A DNA stretch of 64,000 nt, taken from positions 124,001-188,000 of the forward strand of contig NZ_MUNO01000045.1 of the NCBI RefSeq assembly GCF_002001015.1. The letters are read 5' to 3'. The position numbers and the translations under genes are program-made. Of the stretch, positions 1 through 8,847 are shown piece by piece. Every line of letters starts with the position of its first letter. Position 1 is the first letter of the stretch. The stretch is from Polaromonas sp. A23 (GTDB taxonomy: Bacteria > Pseudomonadota > Gammaproteobacteria > Burkholderiales > Burkholderiaceae_C). The notes beneath the pieces were generated by a model, which did no database searches, was not told the origin of the DNA, and saw nothing but the letters and a program-made list of their open reading frames with translations.

Positions 1-1867
1 GCAAATGGTGCTGCAGCCGGTAGTCGGAATACCGGAGCAGGTGCATGCGCAGCACCGAGCGGGTTGGCCATGGGCGTTCAAGGAACTCGGCCAACTCCGC
101 GCGCCAGAATTCAGGGGAAACACGGCCGGCCACAGCATCGAAGGCTCCTTGCGTTTCTTCGCGCAGGATCTCCCAGAGGTGCGACGGTGCGAGTCCGTAT
201 TCGCTGGTCAGCATCAACGCGATTTCGTGCAGGTGGCACACAAAGCACGCGTCGAGCACAAACGTACGCACCGGCTCGATGTCGTCGGAAAACACTGTGG
301 GAAGAATGCCCGGGTGGACATACGGCTTGAGCTCGTGCCCGCGCCCGGACAGCAGAGGCGCGTAGGTGCGGCCATCGCCAAAGTCGCGTATCAACAGCTT
401 CCTGGGCAGGCCATCCGCGGAAAACAGCACCGATGTATTTTGCTGGTGCGCCTCCAGCCCAATACCGTAAAGCAGGTAAATGCCAATCACCGGTCGCGTG
501 ACAACGCGCGCGTACTGCCGAAAATAGGCCTCAACCGCCGCGGTCGACGCCGCACCGCCGTCGCGCTCCACCAGTTCCGTCATCAGTGGCTTGCCATTGG
601 CGGGCGACGTGGTGAATAAGGCAGCCACGGTGATGGGCAACAAGCCGTCAGACCGTTCAAAGGCCTCCTTGCCAGCCCGAAAGGCCACAGACAGGTGGCG
701 GCCGGGCCTGTCCTCCTGCCGCGCGGCGTGCCGGTAGTGGAATGCGACTTCTTCCGGAAAGATCGAAAGTGTCTGGTCCAAGCCGTTCTCCTCCGCCAGT
801 ATTTTCTGGATTACCGTGCTGATGCGCGGCCCCATATGGATCGACTTGGCCTGCAGGCTGCGCTGTTCGCTGGTGAGCCACAGCGCGACAGGCAGCTTGA
901 TCAAGGGGGCTGGCAAGCACGGCATCATGGTGCGAAAGGACATCGTCGGCAGTGTTTCGATGTCGGGGCCGTCCGTGATCAGCAGGCCTTCTGCGATCTC
1001 GGTGGCGTATTCTTTTTTCACATAGTGCTCAAGGTGCCAGGGGTGGATGGGCAAGGGCAACCAGTCGGCCTCGTCCAGCTGCCTGGCGTTCAGCTGTTCC
1101 TTCCAGCTTGCCCACAGCGCCGGAAAATTACTTGCGAACCAGTCATGGTAGGCGTGGACATGCGGCATGCGTTCCATGTACGCCATGTCCTTGCGCAATG
1201 CGGCGATCCGAACCCCGACCCGGGCATTGAACTCTGGCGACAGCAATGCCACCCCTTCGGGAGTGAGGTCCGGCTTGGACTTCCAGGTGGGATAAAACGG
1301 ATGGCCTTCGAGCGAGCCCCATTGGTCAAGAAGGCCGGCCGCGTCTCGGGTGCTGGCTTGGCGGTGCAGGTAGTCGACCAGTCCGCCGGCGCCGGTCGAA
1401 TCGATCAACTCCTTCAGGCGCTGATTCCAGCCCTGCCGATGGACACGTGCCAGTGCATCGTTTTGAATGCTGTTGACCATGTCCGCCTTCAGCCCCTCCA
1501 CGCCGTCATCGCCGGGTGAAAAATCAAAGCTGCTTCGCAACAGGCTAATCAGCTGGTCGGGTGTTTCGACCACCGTCCTGGCATCACCGGCGCCGATGAG
1601 GGTGATGGCACCGCGATTTATAAAGGTGTCGGCGGGGGCGGCCCAGAGGTTCTCGAAAAAAACCAACGCATGTTTGTCCCAAAGTGGAAACCAGGCTGAG
1701 TGGCCTTGCGGGGCGAACACCAGCAGGCTTTTGTCCAGGATCTTCTCGGCGAAGAGGCAGCGGACCACACGGCGCATGGCATTGGTCCGTGAAAAAGCCA
1801 TCACGGCATTCCCGGATGCAGGGTCAGCTGCAGGCTTCGTTTGCGGCAGAGCAGAGTTTTTTTTCAT
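1..1867 (-). CDS. IucA/IucC-family NIS siderophore synthetase (3' truncated by window edge)
   Basis: The protein is an ATP-dependent NRPS-independent siderophore synthetase, a family that condenses a carboxylic acid such as citrate with an amine or amino acid in the cytoplasm. About 620 residues are visible. Recognisable family motifs are HPWH, the nucleotide/phosphate segment LPTMSFRTMMP, the YGIGLEAHQQNT stretch and RDFGDGR. The C-terminus lies left of the window. The start at 1867 (MKKNSALP) is a choice; an in-frame ATG four codons upstream at 1879 is equally possible, and neither has a strong ribosome site. It lies 37 bp downstream of the opine dehydrogenase gene in the same direction, so it should be in the same siderophore operon. 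Its exact substrates cannot be read from sequence; citrate plus a diaminopropionate-derived amine would fit the neighbours. Confidence 0.9.
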   Translation of the reverse strand, partial: MKKNSALPQTKPAADPASGNAVMAFSRTNAMRRVVRCLFAEKILDKSLLVFAPQGHSAWFPLWDKHALVFFENLWAAPADTFINRGAITLIGAGDARTVVETPDQLISLLRSSFDFSPGDDGVEGLKADMVNSIQNDALARVHRQGWNQRLKELIDSTGAGGLVDYLHRQASTRDAAGLLDQWGSLEGHPFYPTWKSKPDLTPEGVALLSPEFNARVGVRIAALRKDMAYMERMPHVHAYHDWFASNFPALWASWKEQLNARQLDEADWLPLPIHPWHLEHYVKKEYATEIAEGLLITDGPDIETLPTMSFRTMMPCLPAPLIKLPVALWLTSEQRSLQAKSIHMGPRISTVIQKILAEENGLDQTLSIFPEEVAFHYRHAARQEDRPGRHLSVAFRAGKEAFERSDGLLPITVAALFTTSPANGKPLMTELVERDGGAASTAAVEAYFRQYARVVTRPVIGIYLLYGIGLEAHQQNTSVLFSADGLPRKLLIRDFGDGRTYAPLLSGRGHELKPYVHPGILPTVFSDDIEPVRTFVLDACFVCHLHEIALMLTSEYGLAPSHLWEILREETQGAFDAVAGRVSPEFWRAELAEFLERPWPTRSVLRMHLLRYSDYRLQHHL

Positions 1868-1904
1868 AAGGTTCAGCATCGGTCACGGTTTGAAAAAAGA
1901 GGTG

Positions 1905-3077
1905 TCAGGCTGGCCAGTGGTCGGGGAAATAATCAAGCGCGGAACCACGCAAGCCGTTCATGTAAGACACATTCCACTTGAAGATCTCCGCGATGTGCGG
2001 CACCGGCACTTTCAGCCGTCCGGCCATCGCGACGAGCAGCGAAAGGCCATAAGCCACATCTTCGTGAAATGCCCGGCTTTCCGTATCAATGGTGTAGCCG
2101 GTACCGCCGGGCGCAGGGACAAGGGGCGCCTCTATGGCGTCATAGGCCTGATTGGTTCGCAGCACGGACAGCATGGAGGCTGGGTCACGTATCTGGTCGC
2201 CGTAGGCTTCAATGATCTCCTGCTTCAAAGGTTTGACCGAGGACAGGTCAAGGCCCAGGCGCTGTTCGATGGCCTTGCAAAGCATCAGGCTCTCCTGGTC
2301 GCTGCGCTCCAGGAAGTAGGCACCCAGCTCGGTGCAGTCCGTCCACCAGCACATGCGTGCGGGAAAGACTCGCTTGTGCCACTGTCCGTAAGGCCCGACC
2401 AGTCCATACACCACTGAGCTGTGCATGATGGGGTTACCGGGAGTCAGAGTGATTTCGAGGTAATGGCCCAGCAACTCGACCGGTGCCGTGTACAGCCTGC
2501 GCAGGTGTGCCAGCAGCTCATCGCGCGCTGCATCGCCTTCCCGCGCATGCGTTCCGATGTACAGCGTGCTCTTGGGGCCACCCATCCTGACCGACACGCC
2601 GGGCTTGAGGTCGTAGGCCGTGTGCGGGACGTCCTTCATGCCCCAGATGACAGCGTTGGACCGGCTCTGCAGCGCCTTCTCGGCCAGCCAGTCAAACCCG
2701 CAAAAGCCCGGAATGGCGCCCACGTACACGGGTTTGTCCGGCGGCAGGTGCGGCGCGATCTCTTGCAACAGGGCCGGCCTTGCGTGGGCTGGCACCGTGA
2801 CAATCACCACATCGGCATCGGCAATAACCTCGGCCGGCTCGCTGGCCACCACATCCAGCCGCGCGGCGAGCGAGCCGCCATCCGGCAGCAGCGCGGTGAT
2901 GGCACCCCCATTGCGATGGCGCTCGATCACTTCGCTGCGGCTGGTGAGCAGCGACACTTTCACGCCGGCAAGCTGCTTGAACAGCACCGCGTTCAGGTGG
3001 CCTGTGCGGCCCCCGCCGCAGAGGGCCACACGGAGCGGCCGATGGACCGGGTCGCGGCCTCCGGCATATTCCATCAT
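1905..3077 (-). CDS. NAD/NADP octopine/nopaline dehydrogenase-family protein
   Basis: This is a 390-residue opine dehydrogenase-type oxidoreductase. The N-terminal Rossmann motif is CGGGRTGHLNA. The helical domain carries NPIMHSSVVYG and the family segment DTESRAFHEDVAYG. Opine dehydrogenases interconvert N-linked amino-acid/keto-acid secondary amines with an amino acid plus a keto acid, using NAD(P). The start at 3077 overlaps the SbnA-like stop as ATGA, which suggests translational coupling. In staphyloferrin B clusters the enzyme after SbnA is SbnB, which oxidatively cleaves an opine-like intermediate to 2,3-diaminopropionate and 2-oxoglutarate. This unrelated-fold dehydrogenase sits in SbnB's place and plausibly does that job, which is inference. 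A metallophore-type reductive condensation is the alternative. Confidence 0.85.
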   Translation of the reverse strand: MMEYAGGRDPVHRPLRVALCGGGRTGHLNAVLFKQLAGVKVSLLTSRSEVIERHRNGGAITALLPDGGSLAARLDVVASEPAEVIADADVVIVTVPAHARPALLQEIAPHLPPDKPVYVGAIPGFCGFDWLAEKALQSRSNAVIWGMKDVPHTAYDLKPGVSVRMGGPKSTLYIGTHAREGDAARDELLAHLRRLYTAPVELLGHYLEITLTPGNPIMHSSVVYGLVGPYGQWHKRVFPARMCWWTDCTELGAYFLERSDQESLMLCKAIEQRLGLDLSSVKPLKQEIIEAYGDQIRDPASMLSVLRTNQAYDAIEAPLVPAPGGTGYTIDTESRAFHEDVAYGLSLLVAMAGRLKVPVPHIAEIFKWNVSYMNGLRGSALDYFPDHWPA

Positions 3078-4117
3078 GCGATGCTTAGACGGGGAACAGC
3101 ACTGGGTGTGTCCTCCATGCTTTCCTGGGCAAGCCATCCGCCCAGCCGTTCCCAGATTTTGGGATCGAGAAGATCGCGCTCCTTGAGCCAGGCCTCGCTG
3201 AAGACGGTGTGGAGGTATTTCTCGCCGCCATCTGCCACGACGGCGACGATGTTGCCGGTAATCTGGCCGCCATGGATCAGCTCGAGCGCCTTGTAAATAA
3301 CACCCCCTGTAGATCCGCCGACCAGAAGCCCGGTGTGACGGGCCATATAACGGGCGGTTTCAAAAGCCTGCGAATCGGTGACTTGCACACCGAGGTCGAT
3401 GCAGCTGTAGTCGAGCACCAGGCCGACGGTATCGCCCTGCGGCGTGCCCGTACCGGACTGGTAGTAAGGCCGGCCGGGCTGGCCAAAGATGATGGAGCCG
3501 GCGGGCTCGACCGCGATGGTTTTGGTGCGGGGATTGTGCAGTTTCAATCCGCTTGCAATCCCGGTCATCGACCCCCCTGTTCCGACGCAACCCACGTATG
3601 CGCCCACGGGGCCTTCGACTTGCTCAATGACCTCCCGCACGAAGTCGAAGTAACCACCCGCGTTTGCGACATTGTCAGACTGGTTCATGAACACGGCATT
3701 GGGGATCTGGCTGGCCAGTTCCGCCGCCAGGCGCTGGCGCTCGACGACGGCCACTTCGTCTTCGTTGTAATTGCCGTCGACATAACGGATCTCCGCGCCC
3801 AGCGCGCGCATCACCGCAATTTTGTCGGGCGCCGCATGGTGGTCGACGACGGCGATGAACCGCAATCCGAACTCTATGGTGGCAATGGCCAGCCCGATGC
3901 CGGTGTTGCCGGAGGAGGACTCCACCACCACCCCGCCGGGCTTGAGGCGCCCAGCCTTGAGGGCGGCGATCACCATGTTGCGGGCCATGCGGTCCTTGAT
4001 GCTGCCGCCGGGATTGTTTTTCTCAATCTTCAGCAGCAGCGTGGCGTTCTTCCCGGCGATGGGAAATCCGAGAATCGGCGTGTTGCCGATAAGGTCAGTC
4101 ACTTTGCTCAATATCAT
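3074..4117 (-). CDS. sbnA: SbnA-like PLP-dependent 2,3-diaminopropionate synthase (cysteine synthase family)
   Basis: The protein has 347 residues and the cysteine synthase/OASS fold. The PLP-lysine segment is NNPGGSIKDR and the substrate loop is ESSSGNTGIG; a glycine-rich phosphate-binding stretch (VGTGGSMTG) follows. SbnA condenses O-phosphoserine with glutamate into an opine-like precursor of 2,3-diaminopropionate. Its place between a decarboxylase and an opine dehydrogenase in a siderophore operon argues for this role over cysteine synthesis. The start at 4117 (MILSKVTDL) is chosen because AAGGGAG lies about 8 bases upstream; it overlaps the decarboxylase 3' end by 23 bases. An upstream ATG at 4138 would also be in frame. 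Confidence 0.85.
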   Translation of the reverse strand: MILSKVTDLIGNTPILGFPIAGKNATLLLKIEKNNPGGSIKDRMARNMVIAALKAGRLKPGGVVVESSSGNTGIGLAIATIEFGLRFIAVVDHHAAPDKIAVMRALGAEIRYVDGNYNEDEVAVVERQRLAAELASQIPNAVFMNQSDNVANAGGYFDFVREVIEQVEGPVGAYVGCVGTGGSMTGIASGLKLHNPRTKTIAVEPAGSIIFGQPGRPYYQSGTGTPQGDTVGLVLDYSCIDLGVQVTDSQAFETARYMARHTGLLVGGSTGGVIYKALELIHGGQITGNIVAVVADGGEKYLHTVFSEAWLKERDLLDPKIWERLGGWLAQESMEDTPSAVPRLSIA

Positions 4118-5552
4118 CCAGTTGCTCCCTTGGGTCATCAGGTGAAACATCGAAACCGCCGGTTGCATTGCAATGCACGGCAATCCGGCGGGGCATGGGG
4201 TGGCGGTGAAACTCGTTTTCCAGCAGGTCCATCTGGTAGCCGCCGGTGTTGGCATAGACCAGCAGATCCCCGGCACAGGGAGGCCGGTTGAAGCTGATCA
4301 AGCGATTGGTGAGAACGTCGTCGTCCAGGCAGCTATGCCCGGCGATATAGGCATGAAAAGAAAGAGGCACACCGCAGACCTCGCGGGTGGCCGTTGCGGA
4401 AACCAAAATGGGGTCCTGCAGGAATTCGGATGCAAACCAGGTTTCGCAGGCGCTGAAACTGCTGCCCTCTACAAATATCACGTGGTGGCCGCCCGCGAGG
4501 CGCTTGACGCGGGTCACCCTGAAGACGGAAATGGCAGCCTGGTCGGCGAGGCTGCGTCCGGGCTCGATCGCCAGCGCAATGTCTTCCTTCCTGAGGTATT
4601 GGGCAATCGACAGATCGCCGCGGCAAGGCGAGTCCAGCAGGCGATTCAACCATTCGAAGGCGTCAAGCCGACCGCCATAGGGGTAAAACGCCTCCGGGAC
4701 CCTCGCGTTGCGGTAATGGCTGCTGTTTTGCCCGCGCAGGAATATCTCGTACCCGTCGCTGTCCACGTACTGGATCGGCATGCCGCCGCCGATGTCGATG
4801 ATCCCCGGCGTGAGCCCCATGGCGCGCGCCGCCTCCACGTAGGGGATGAGTTCGCGCAGGGCCTGCGCTCGCGTTTCAAGTGCGTAACCACCAAGATGAA
4901 AGTGAAAGCCTTCAAAAGCCAGCCGGGCACTCTCCTGCGACAGTTGCCCCATGCACCGCAACAGGTCGTCGGAGCCCATTCCAAAGCGGCTCGCCTGCGA
5001 CAGGGCCGGCCGGTAGCGAAGGAGAACCCGCGCCCGGCGAGAAGATTCGTTCTGCCCCATGCATGCCATCAAACCATGCAGCTCTTCCACGGAATCGATG
5101 GAAATCAATCCATAGCTGGCAACCAGTTCGGCATGAAACGCCCGGGTCTTCGCCGGGCCTGTCGCGCACAAATGCGCAGGATCCGCTCCGGCATGCAGGG
5201 CATCGCGCCATTCGTGAATACTGGAGACATCCACCCCGACGCCCGCTTCCACGGCCGCGCGAACGAGTGCCTGGGATTTGTTGACTTTTGCCCCGTAGAA
5301 AATCAGGTGCCGCAACCCGTGCGCGTTCAGTACTGCGCGGAATGCCAGGACATTGCGCACAAGACTGTGCGGCCACACCACGTGGAGTGGTGAGCCATAC
5401 TGCTCCACCATCTCCGCGAGGATTGCCGGGCACGCATAAACGAGCCGGGCTATTTTGGGGTCAAGAACAGGTGTGAGCGGCGCGGTCGGCTGCCCTGACA
5501 TAGGCTGCGGGAATTCAATGCCGGTCTGAGCGAGCATAAGGTTGTCTTGCAC
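4095..5552 (-). CDS. Group IV PLP-dependent decarboxylase (SbnH-like)
   Basis: This 485-residue alanine-racemase-fold decarboxylase belongs to the ornithine/diaminopimelate/arginine decarboxylase group. The PLP lysine lies in FYGAKVNKSQ. The glycine loop is IDIGGGMP, and the active-site Cys/Asp segment is HSCLDDDVL. SbnH of staphyloferrin B synthesis decarboxylates a citryl-diaminopropionate intermediate, and the gene neighbours make this the likely role. Lysine/diaminopimelate decarboxylase function is the main alternative. The gene begins 28 bp after the receptor gene. Its long N-terminal arm (about 40 residues before the barrel) is rich in proline and threonine. Confidence 0.85.
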   Translation of the reverse strand: MQDNLMLAQTGIEFPQPMSGQPTAPLTPVLDPKIARLVYACPAILAEMVEQYGSPLHVVWPHSLVRNVLAFRAVLNAHGLRHLIFYGAKVNKSQALVRAAVEAGVGVDVSSIHEWRDALHAGADPAHLCATGPAKTRAFHAELVASYGLISIDSVEELHGLMACMGQNESSRRARVLLRYRPALSQASRFGMGSDDLLRCMGQLSQESARLAFEGFHFHLGGYALETRAQALRELIPYVEAARAMGLTPGIIDIGGGMPIQYVDSDGYEIFLRGQNSSHYRNARVPEAFYPYGGRLDAFEWLNRLLDSPCRGDLSIAQYLRKEDIALAIEPGRSLADQAAISVFRVTRVKRLAGGHHVIFVEGSSFSACETWFASEFLQDPILVSATATREVCGVPLSFHAYIAGHSCLDDDVLTNRLISFNRPPCAGDLLVYANTGGYQMDLLENEFHRHPMPRRIAVHCNATGGFDVSPDDPREQLDDIEQSD

Positions 5553-5580
5553 GGATGTTCTCGTTGCCTTGGAAAAGCCG

Positions 5581-7848
5581 TTAGAAGTCCACCGCCGCCG
5601 ACATCAGCAGCGTACGCGGCGCGCCCTGGACAAAGGCGCCATACGAAGCGACGCCCGACCAATAGGCCTTGTTGAATGCGTTCTGCAGGCTGGCGCGGAA
5701 AACAGTCTGTTTTCCGGAAATCTTGGTGGTGTAGCGCGCACCCAGATCAATGCGTGTCCACGCCGGGATCTCTTGCGTGTTGGCCTGGTTGACGCTCTGT
5801 TCGCCTGTGTAGAACGCGCCGGCGGTCAGGGTGAGCCCACCCACCCAGGAGGTGTCCCATTCCGCGCCTAGATTGGCTTGCACCGCAGGAACTCCGACCG
5901 GTGTCTTGCCCAGCGTTGCAGCGCTGTTTGTCCGCGTCAGCTTGGCATCGATCAAGGTGACGCCGCCCAGCAAGCGGATGCCCGGCGTGGCTTGGCCGAG
6001 CATATTCAACTCCAGGCCACGGTTGCGCTGCTCGGCATCGACCGCAAACACGTTCCCGGTCAGTTGCCCGCTGGGTTTTTCGATCTGGAACAGGCTGGCA
6101 GTGGTAATCAACGCGCCATGATCAAACTTGACCCCGATCTCATGCTGCCTGGACTTGTAGGGGGCGAAGACCACTCCGGCATTGGAGGCTGTCTGCGGCG
6201 CCACGTCACCCTTGCTCAAGCCTTCGATGTAATTTGCATAAAGGGAAACGTTTTGCCAGGGCTTGACGACCAGGCCCGCCAAAGGAGTGACCGCGGACTT
6301 TTCATAAGTCGATGCAAGCGCGCCTGTGGCTGGATTGAAGTTATCGGATTTGACGCGTTGCTGGCGCGCGCCGATGGTGAGCAGTACACGGTCGTCAAGC
6401 ATCGACAAGGTATCGCTGAGCGCCGCGCCGCTCAGGGTGGTCTCGGAGATCTTCGAAACCTGGGCAGGTGGCGCGACATTCTGCGCGGCCCGCTCAACCG
6501 GCGAATAGATGTTGGAGAGCACAGCTGTACCGTTGGTGGAGCCGCGGTCCAGGCGGTCCCGGTAACTGCTGACCTGCAAGGTCACCGCATGCCGTATGGC
6601 TGCTGTATCAAAGCGGGCACGCACGCCGGTATCAGCGGTGGCGCGGTCAATGTCGAACCTGAAATAGGCCGGCACCGTGCTGGTGTCGCCCGCGGCATTG
6701 AGGATGTTGGACGTGCCGAAAAGCCGCGCCACGGTTGTTTTCCCTCCCCCCGCGTTCGCAAACACCGTCAGCTTGTCGCTGAGTTCGTATTCCGCACGCA
6801 GCAAGGCCGACTGGTCCTCGACCTTGGACCATTCCCATGCCTGCGTAACATTGCGCCTGCCATCAGGCGCCGCGGGCACCACACTTGCAGCAGGCAACAG
6901 GAATGGACGCGACGGCGCGTCAAAACGCTCCACCTGGCTGATGAGGTCCAGCGACGCGGAAAGCCGCTCGCCCTGGAAGTCCAGCGCGGCCGCACCCACA
7001 CTCGCCTTGCGAGATTGTTTATCCACGGCGGTGTCGCCCTGCTGATGCCCGGCATTGACGCGCACACCGAACTGGCGGTCCGCACCAAAGCGGCGGCTCA
7101 CATCGAGATGGCCTCCGCCCTGTGGACCAGAAGCATAGTCAGCCGTAAAACGCGTCAGGTCGGTCTTCAGCGCCCGCTTTGGAACCACATTGATCACGCC
7201 CCCGATGCCACTGTTCGGTGACATGCCATACAAGAGGGCGCCGGGGCCCTTCAGGACCTCCACGCGCTCAATGTAGTCGGTAAAGAGCCGGTAGTTAGGC
7301 GCGACCCCGTACTGTCCGTCAAATGCGATCTCGCCCACATTCCCCTCGCCAATCGGGAAGCCGCGGATAAAAAATGCATCCAGCAGACCGCCCGTTTGAC
7401 CCGTCGAGCGCACGGACGAATCTGCGGCCAAAACGTCCGCAACCGTGCCCGCCTGCCGGTCCTGAATCATTTGCGCGGTGTAGCTGCTGACACTGAAGGG
7501 CGTTTTCATGATGTCCGTATTGCCCAGCAAGCCGAGCCGCGCCCCCCGTGCCGCCTGCCCACCGGCATAAGGCGCCGGAAGACCGTCCGCCCGTTGTTCG
7601 CGGACGATTACCTCGGAGAGAGTTTTGGAACCCTCTGTCTTGACACTTTCCACCGCCTCTTCAGTGACAGGTCGCACTGCCTGCGCCTGCGCCTGCGCCT
7701 CGCCCAGACAACTGATACCCAGCAGCCCCACCACAGCCACGCGCCTGGCAGGGGCCAACAGATTAACGAGGCCGAACGGCGGATGCGGCAAAAAACGCGA
7801 GGTAAAGACTGGGAGACGAGGGTGATACCCGGTGAGCATGATGCGCAT
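5581..7848 (-). CDS. TonB-dependent siderophore receptor
   Basis: This is a 755-residue outer-membrane ferric-siderophore receptor. An N-terminal signal-like stretch (VAVVGLLGISCLGEAQAQ) is followed by a TonB-box-like region. The plug domain contains FFIRGFP and ERVEVLKGPGALLYGM, and a 22-strand-type barrel ends with the expected terminal phenylalanine. There is no FecA-like N-terminal signalling extension, so it should act only in uptake. It is the first gene of the minus-strand siderophore operon and lies downstream of a Fur-box-like site at 7931-7945. The start is uncertain: ATG at 7848 or, three codons in, ATG at 7839, both after AAAAGGA. Confidence 0.92.
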   Translation of the reverse strand: MRIMLTGYHPRLPVFTSRFLPHPPFGLVNLLAPARRVAVVGLLGISCLGEAQAQAQAVRPVTEEAVESVKTEGSKTLSEVIVREQRADGLPAPYAGGQAARGARLGLLGNTDIMKTPFSVSSYTAQMIQDRQAGTVADVLAADSSVRSTGQTGGLLDAFFIRGFPIGEGNVGEIAFDGQYGVAPNYRLFTDYIERVEVLKGPGALLYGMSPNSGIGGVINVVPKRALKTDLTRFTADYASGPQGGGHLDVSRRFGADRQFGVRVNAGHQQGDTAVDKQSRKASVGAAALDFQGERLSASLDLISQVERFDAPSRPFLLPAASVVPAAPDGRRNVTQAWEWSKVEDQSALLRAEYELSDKLTVFANAGGGKTTVARLFGTSNILNAAGDTSTVPAYFRFDIDRATADTGVRARFDTAAIRHAVTLQVSSYRDRLDRGSTNGTAVLSNIYSPVERAAQNVAPPAQVSKISETTLSGAALSDTLSMLDDRVLLTIGARQQRVKSDNFNPATGALASTYEKSAVTPLAGLVVKPWQNVSLYANYIEGLSKGDVAPQTASNAGVVFAPYKSRQHEIGVKFDHGALITTASLFQIEKPSGQLTGNVFAVDAEQRNRGLELNMLGQATPGIRLLGGVTLIDAKLTRTNSAATLGKTPVGVPAVQANLGAEWDTSWVGGLTLTAGAFYTGEQSVNQANTQEIPAWTRIDLGARYTTKISGKQTVFRASLQNAFNKAYWSGVASYGAFVQGAPRTLLMSAAVDF

Positions 7849-7930
7849 GTCCTTTTATTGTTTGAGAGAGATATGAAGACGGGAGAAAAGTCAGAAGGTA
7901 AAAATCAAATCTCCATAATCTTAATTGAAA

Positions 7931-7945
7931 TAAGAATGATTCTCA
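7931..7945 (-). promoter_or_regulatory. Fur box-like operator
   Basis: On the minus strand the site reads TGAGAATCATTCTTA, a 7-1-7 dyad matching 12 of 15 positions of the Fur core TGATAATCATTATCA. It sits about 85 bp upstream of the receptor start in an AT-rich stretch, as expected for iron repression of the siderophore operon. Confidence 0.65.
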
Positions 7946-8048
7946 ATTACATTTTTAGATAAAGAGCAACCGCATGTTTATTGTTGGGACGCGCGAGTAA
8001 GCGGCAGCACCCATCGATCTCCCGCAGTCAAGATTTGCAAAACCCCCT

Positions 8049-8211
8049 AGTACTGCAACCCGGAAGTATCGAAACATGAAAGCGCGTCTTCGTACCCATG
8101 GCGGCGTTGCAATCCTTGCGAAGGCGGCCAGCCTTCGCTGCGGCTTGCGCCTTGCCCTGGGCACGAATCCATCACTTTCATCTTGTCTCGCTACTTCCGG
8201 GTTGCAGTACT
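8049..8211. repeat. MITE-like palindromic element
   Basis: Perfect 20-bp terminal inverted repeats (agtactgcaacccggaagta at 8049-8068 and its complement at 8192-8211) bound a 163-bp segment. The arms continue with imperfect pairing (catgaaag/ctttcat). The centre is a perfect 8-bp stem, gcgaaggc (8118-8125) and gccttcgc (8131-8138), at the element midpoint. It has no convincing ORF. A non-autonomous transposable element or large intergenic hairpin fits; no clear target duplication is visible. Confidence 0.55.
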
Positions 8212-8472
8212 GGCGCAGTACAGACCGTCTGGAGCTATGGATGCGGGCATGGCAGCGAACATCGGCGTCCACCATGGGCGGAGCAGCGCGGATCACCCCC
8301 GCAATAAACGCAGCGAAGCAACGGCGGGACAGACCGTATTCGCGCCACAACTTCGGCTGAAAAGTGCCTCGCTGCGTCCACGATCCCCCGGCGAAAATGC
8401 TTGGGAGTCGACCCGGCGCTGTTCATCACGGGGACCGGACATGTGGCGCTCAGGGAATATGGCGCAGAAATG
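8212..8472. other. Intergenic stretch without a recognisable gene
   Basis: This GC-rich stretch lies between the palindromic element and the tRNA-Asp terminator. Short overlapping reading frames exist on the minus strand, but none has a recognisable domain or a good ribosome site. It may be decayed sequence. I see no further repeats or regulatory motifs in it. Confidence 0.5.
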
Positions 8473-8505
8473 AAAAAAGGTCAGCAGATATGTACCTGCT
8501 AACCT
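8473..8505 (-). terminator. Rho-independent terminator of the tRNA-Asp gene
   Basis: On the minus strand a 10-bp stem (AGGTTAGCAG pairing with CTGCTGACCT, one G-T pair) with an 8-base loop is followed directly by TTTTTT. It lies 10 bp beyond the CCA end of the tRNA-Asp fragment and is the expected native terminator of that tRNA. Confidence 0.8.
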
Positions 8506-8514
8506 TCATCAATT

Positions 8515-8563
8515 TGGCGGAGTGGACGGGACTCGAACCCGCGACCCCCGGCGTGACAGGCCG
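8515..8563 (-). tRNA. tRNA-Asp(GTC) 3' fragment; ICE left attachment site
   Basis: The minus strand carries tRNA-Asp from about nucleotide 28 of the molecule (anticodon stem) to the encoded CCA. The anticodon loop CTGTCAC, T-loop GGTTCGAGTCC and acceptor 3' strand are all visible. Upstream of position 8563 the sequence no longer matches a tRNA, so the 5' part is missing. This is the usual mark left when an element integrates into a tRNA 3' end. The integrase gene begins 285 bp away. The complete tRNA-Asp gene should lie at the other element end, outside this window. Confidence 0.88.
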
Positions 8564-8847
8564 TAAAATGACAAAACTGCACCAACTTAGTGCGACAGCC
8601 TGAGACGCTATGAATCCAGCGACACAACTACAAGTCCTTGTTTATAAAAGACTTTATTGTCTCGCGCTGCCTCAAGCGATCTGAAGTCGAATTTTTCAAG
8701 CGCGTGCAAAGTGTTCCCACGCTGTTCCCACGGAACCCGTTTTTGAGCTATTCTGTTCCCATATTGCCGGGGGTCGTGGATCGACATCGGAGCGTGGGAA
8801 CAACTGCCCGGCCACCCCTTGCGACCCCCTTCACCAAGAAGCACAGG

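Noticed and set aside
8220-8430. AraC-like remnant on the minus strand before the tRNA
   Set aside because: A short stretch (GSTPKHFRRG) looked suggestive, but no second helix or continuous domain could be found.
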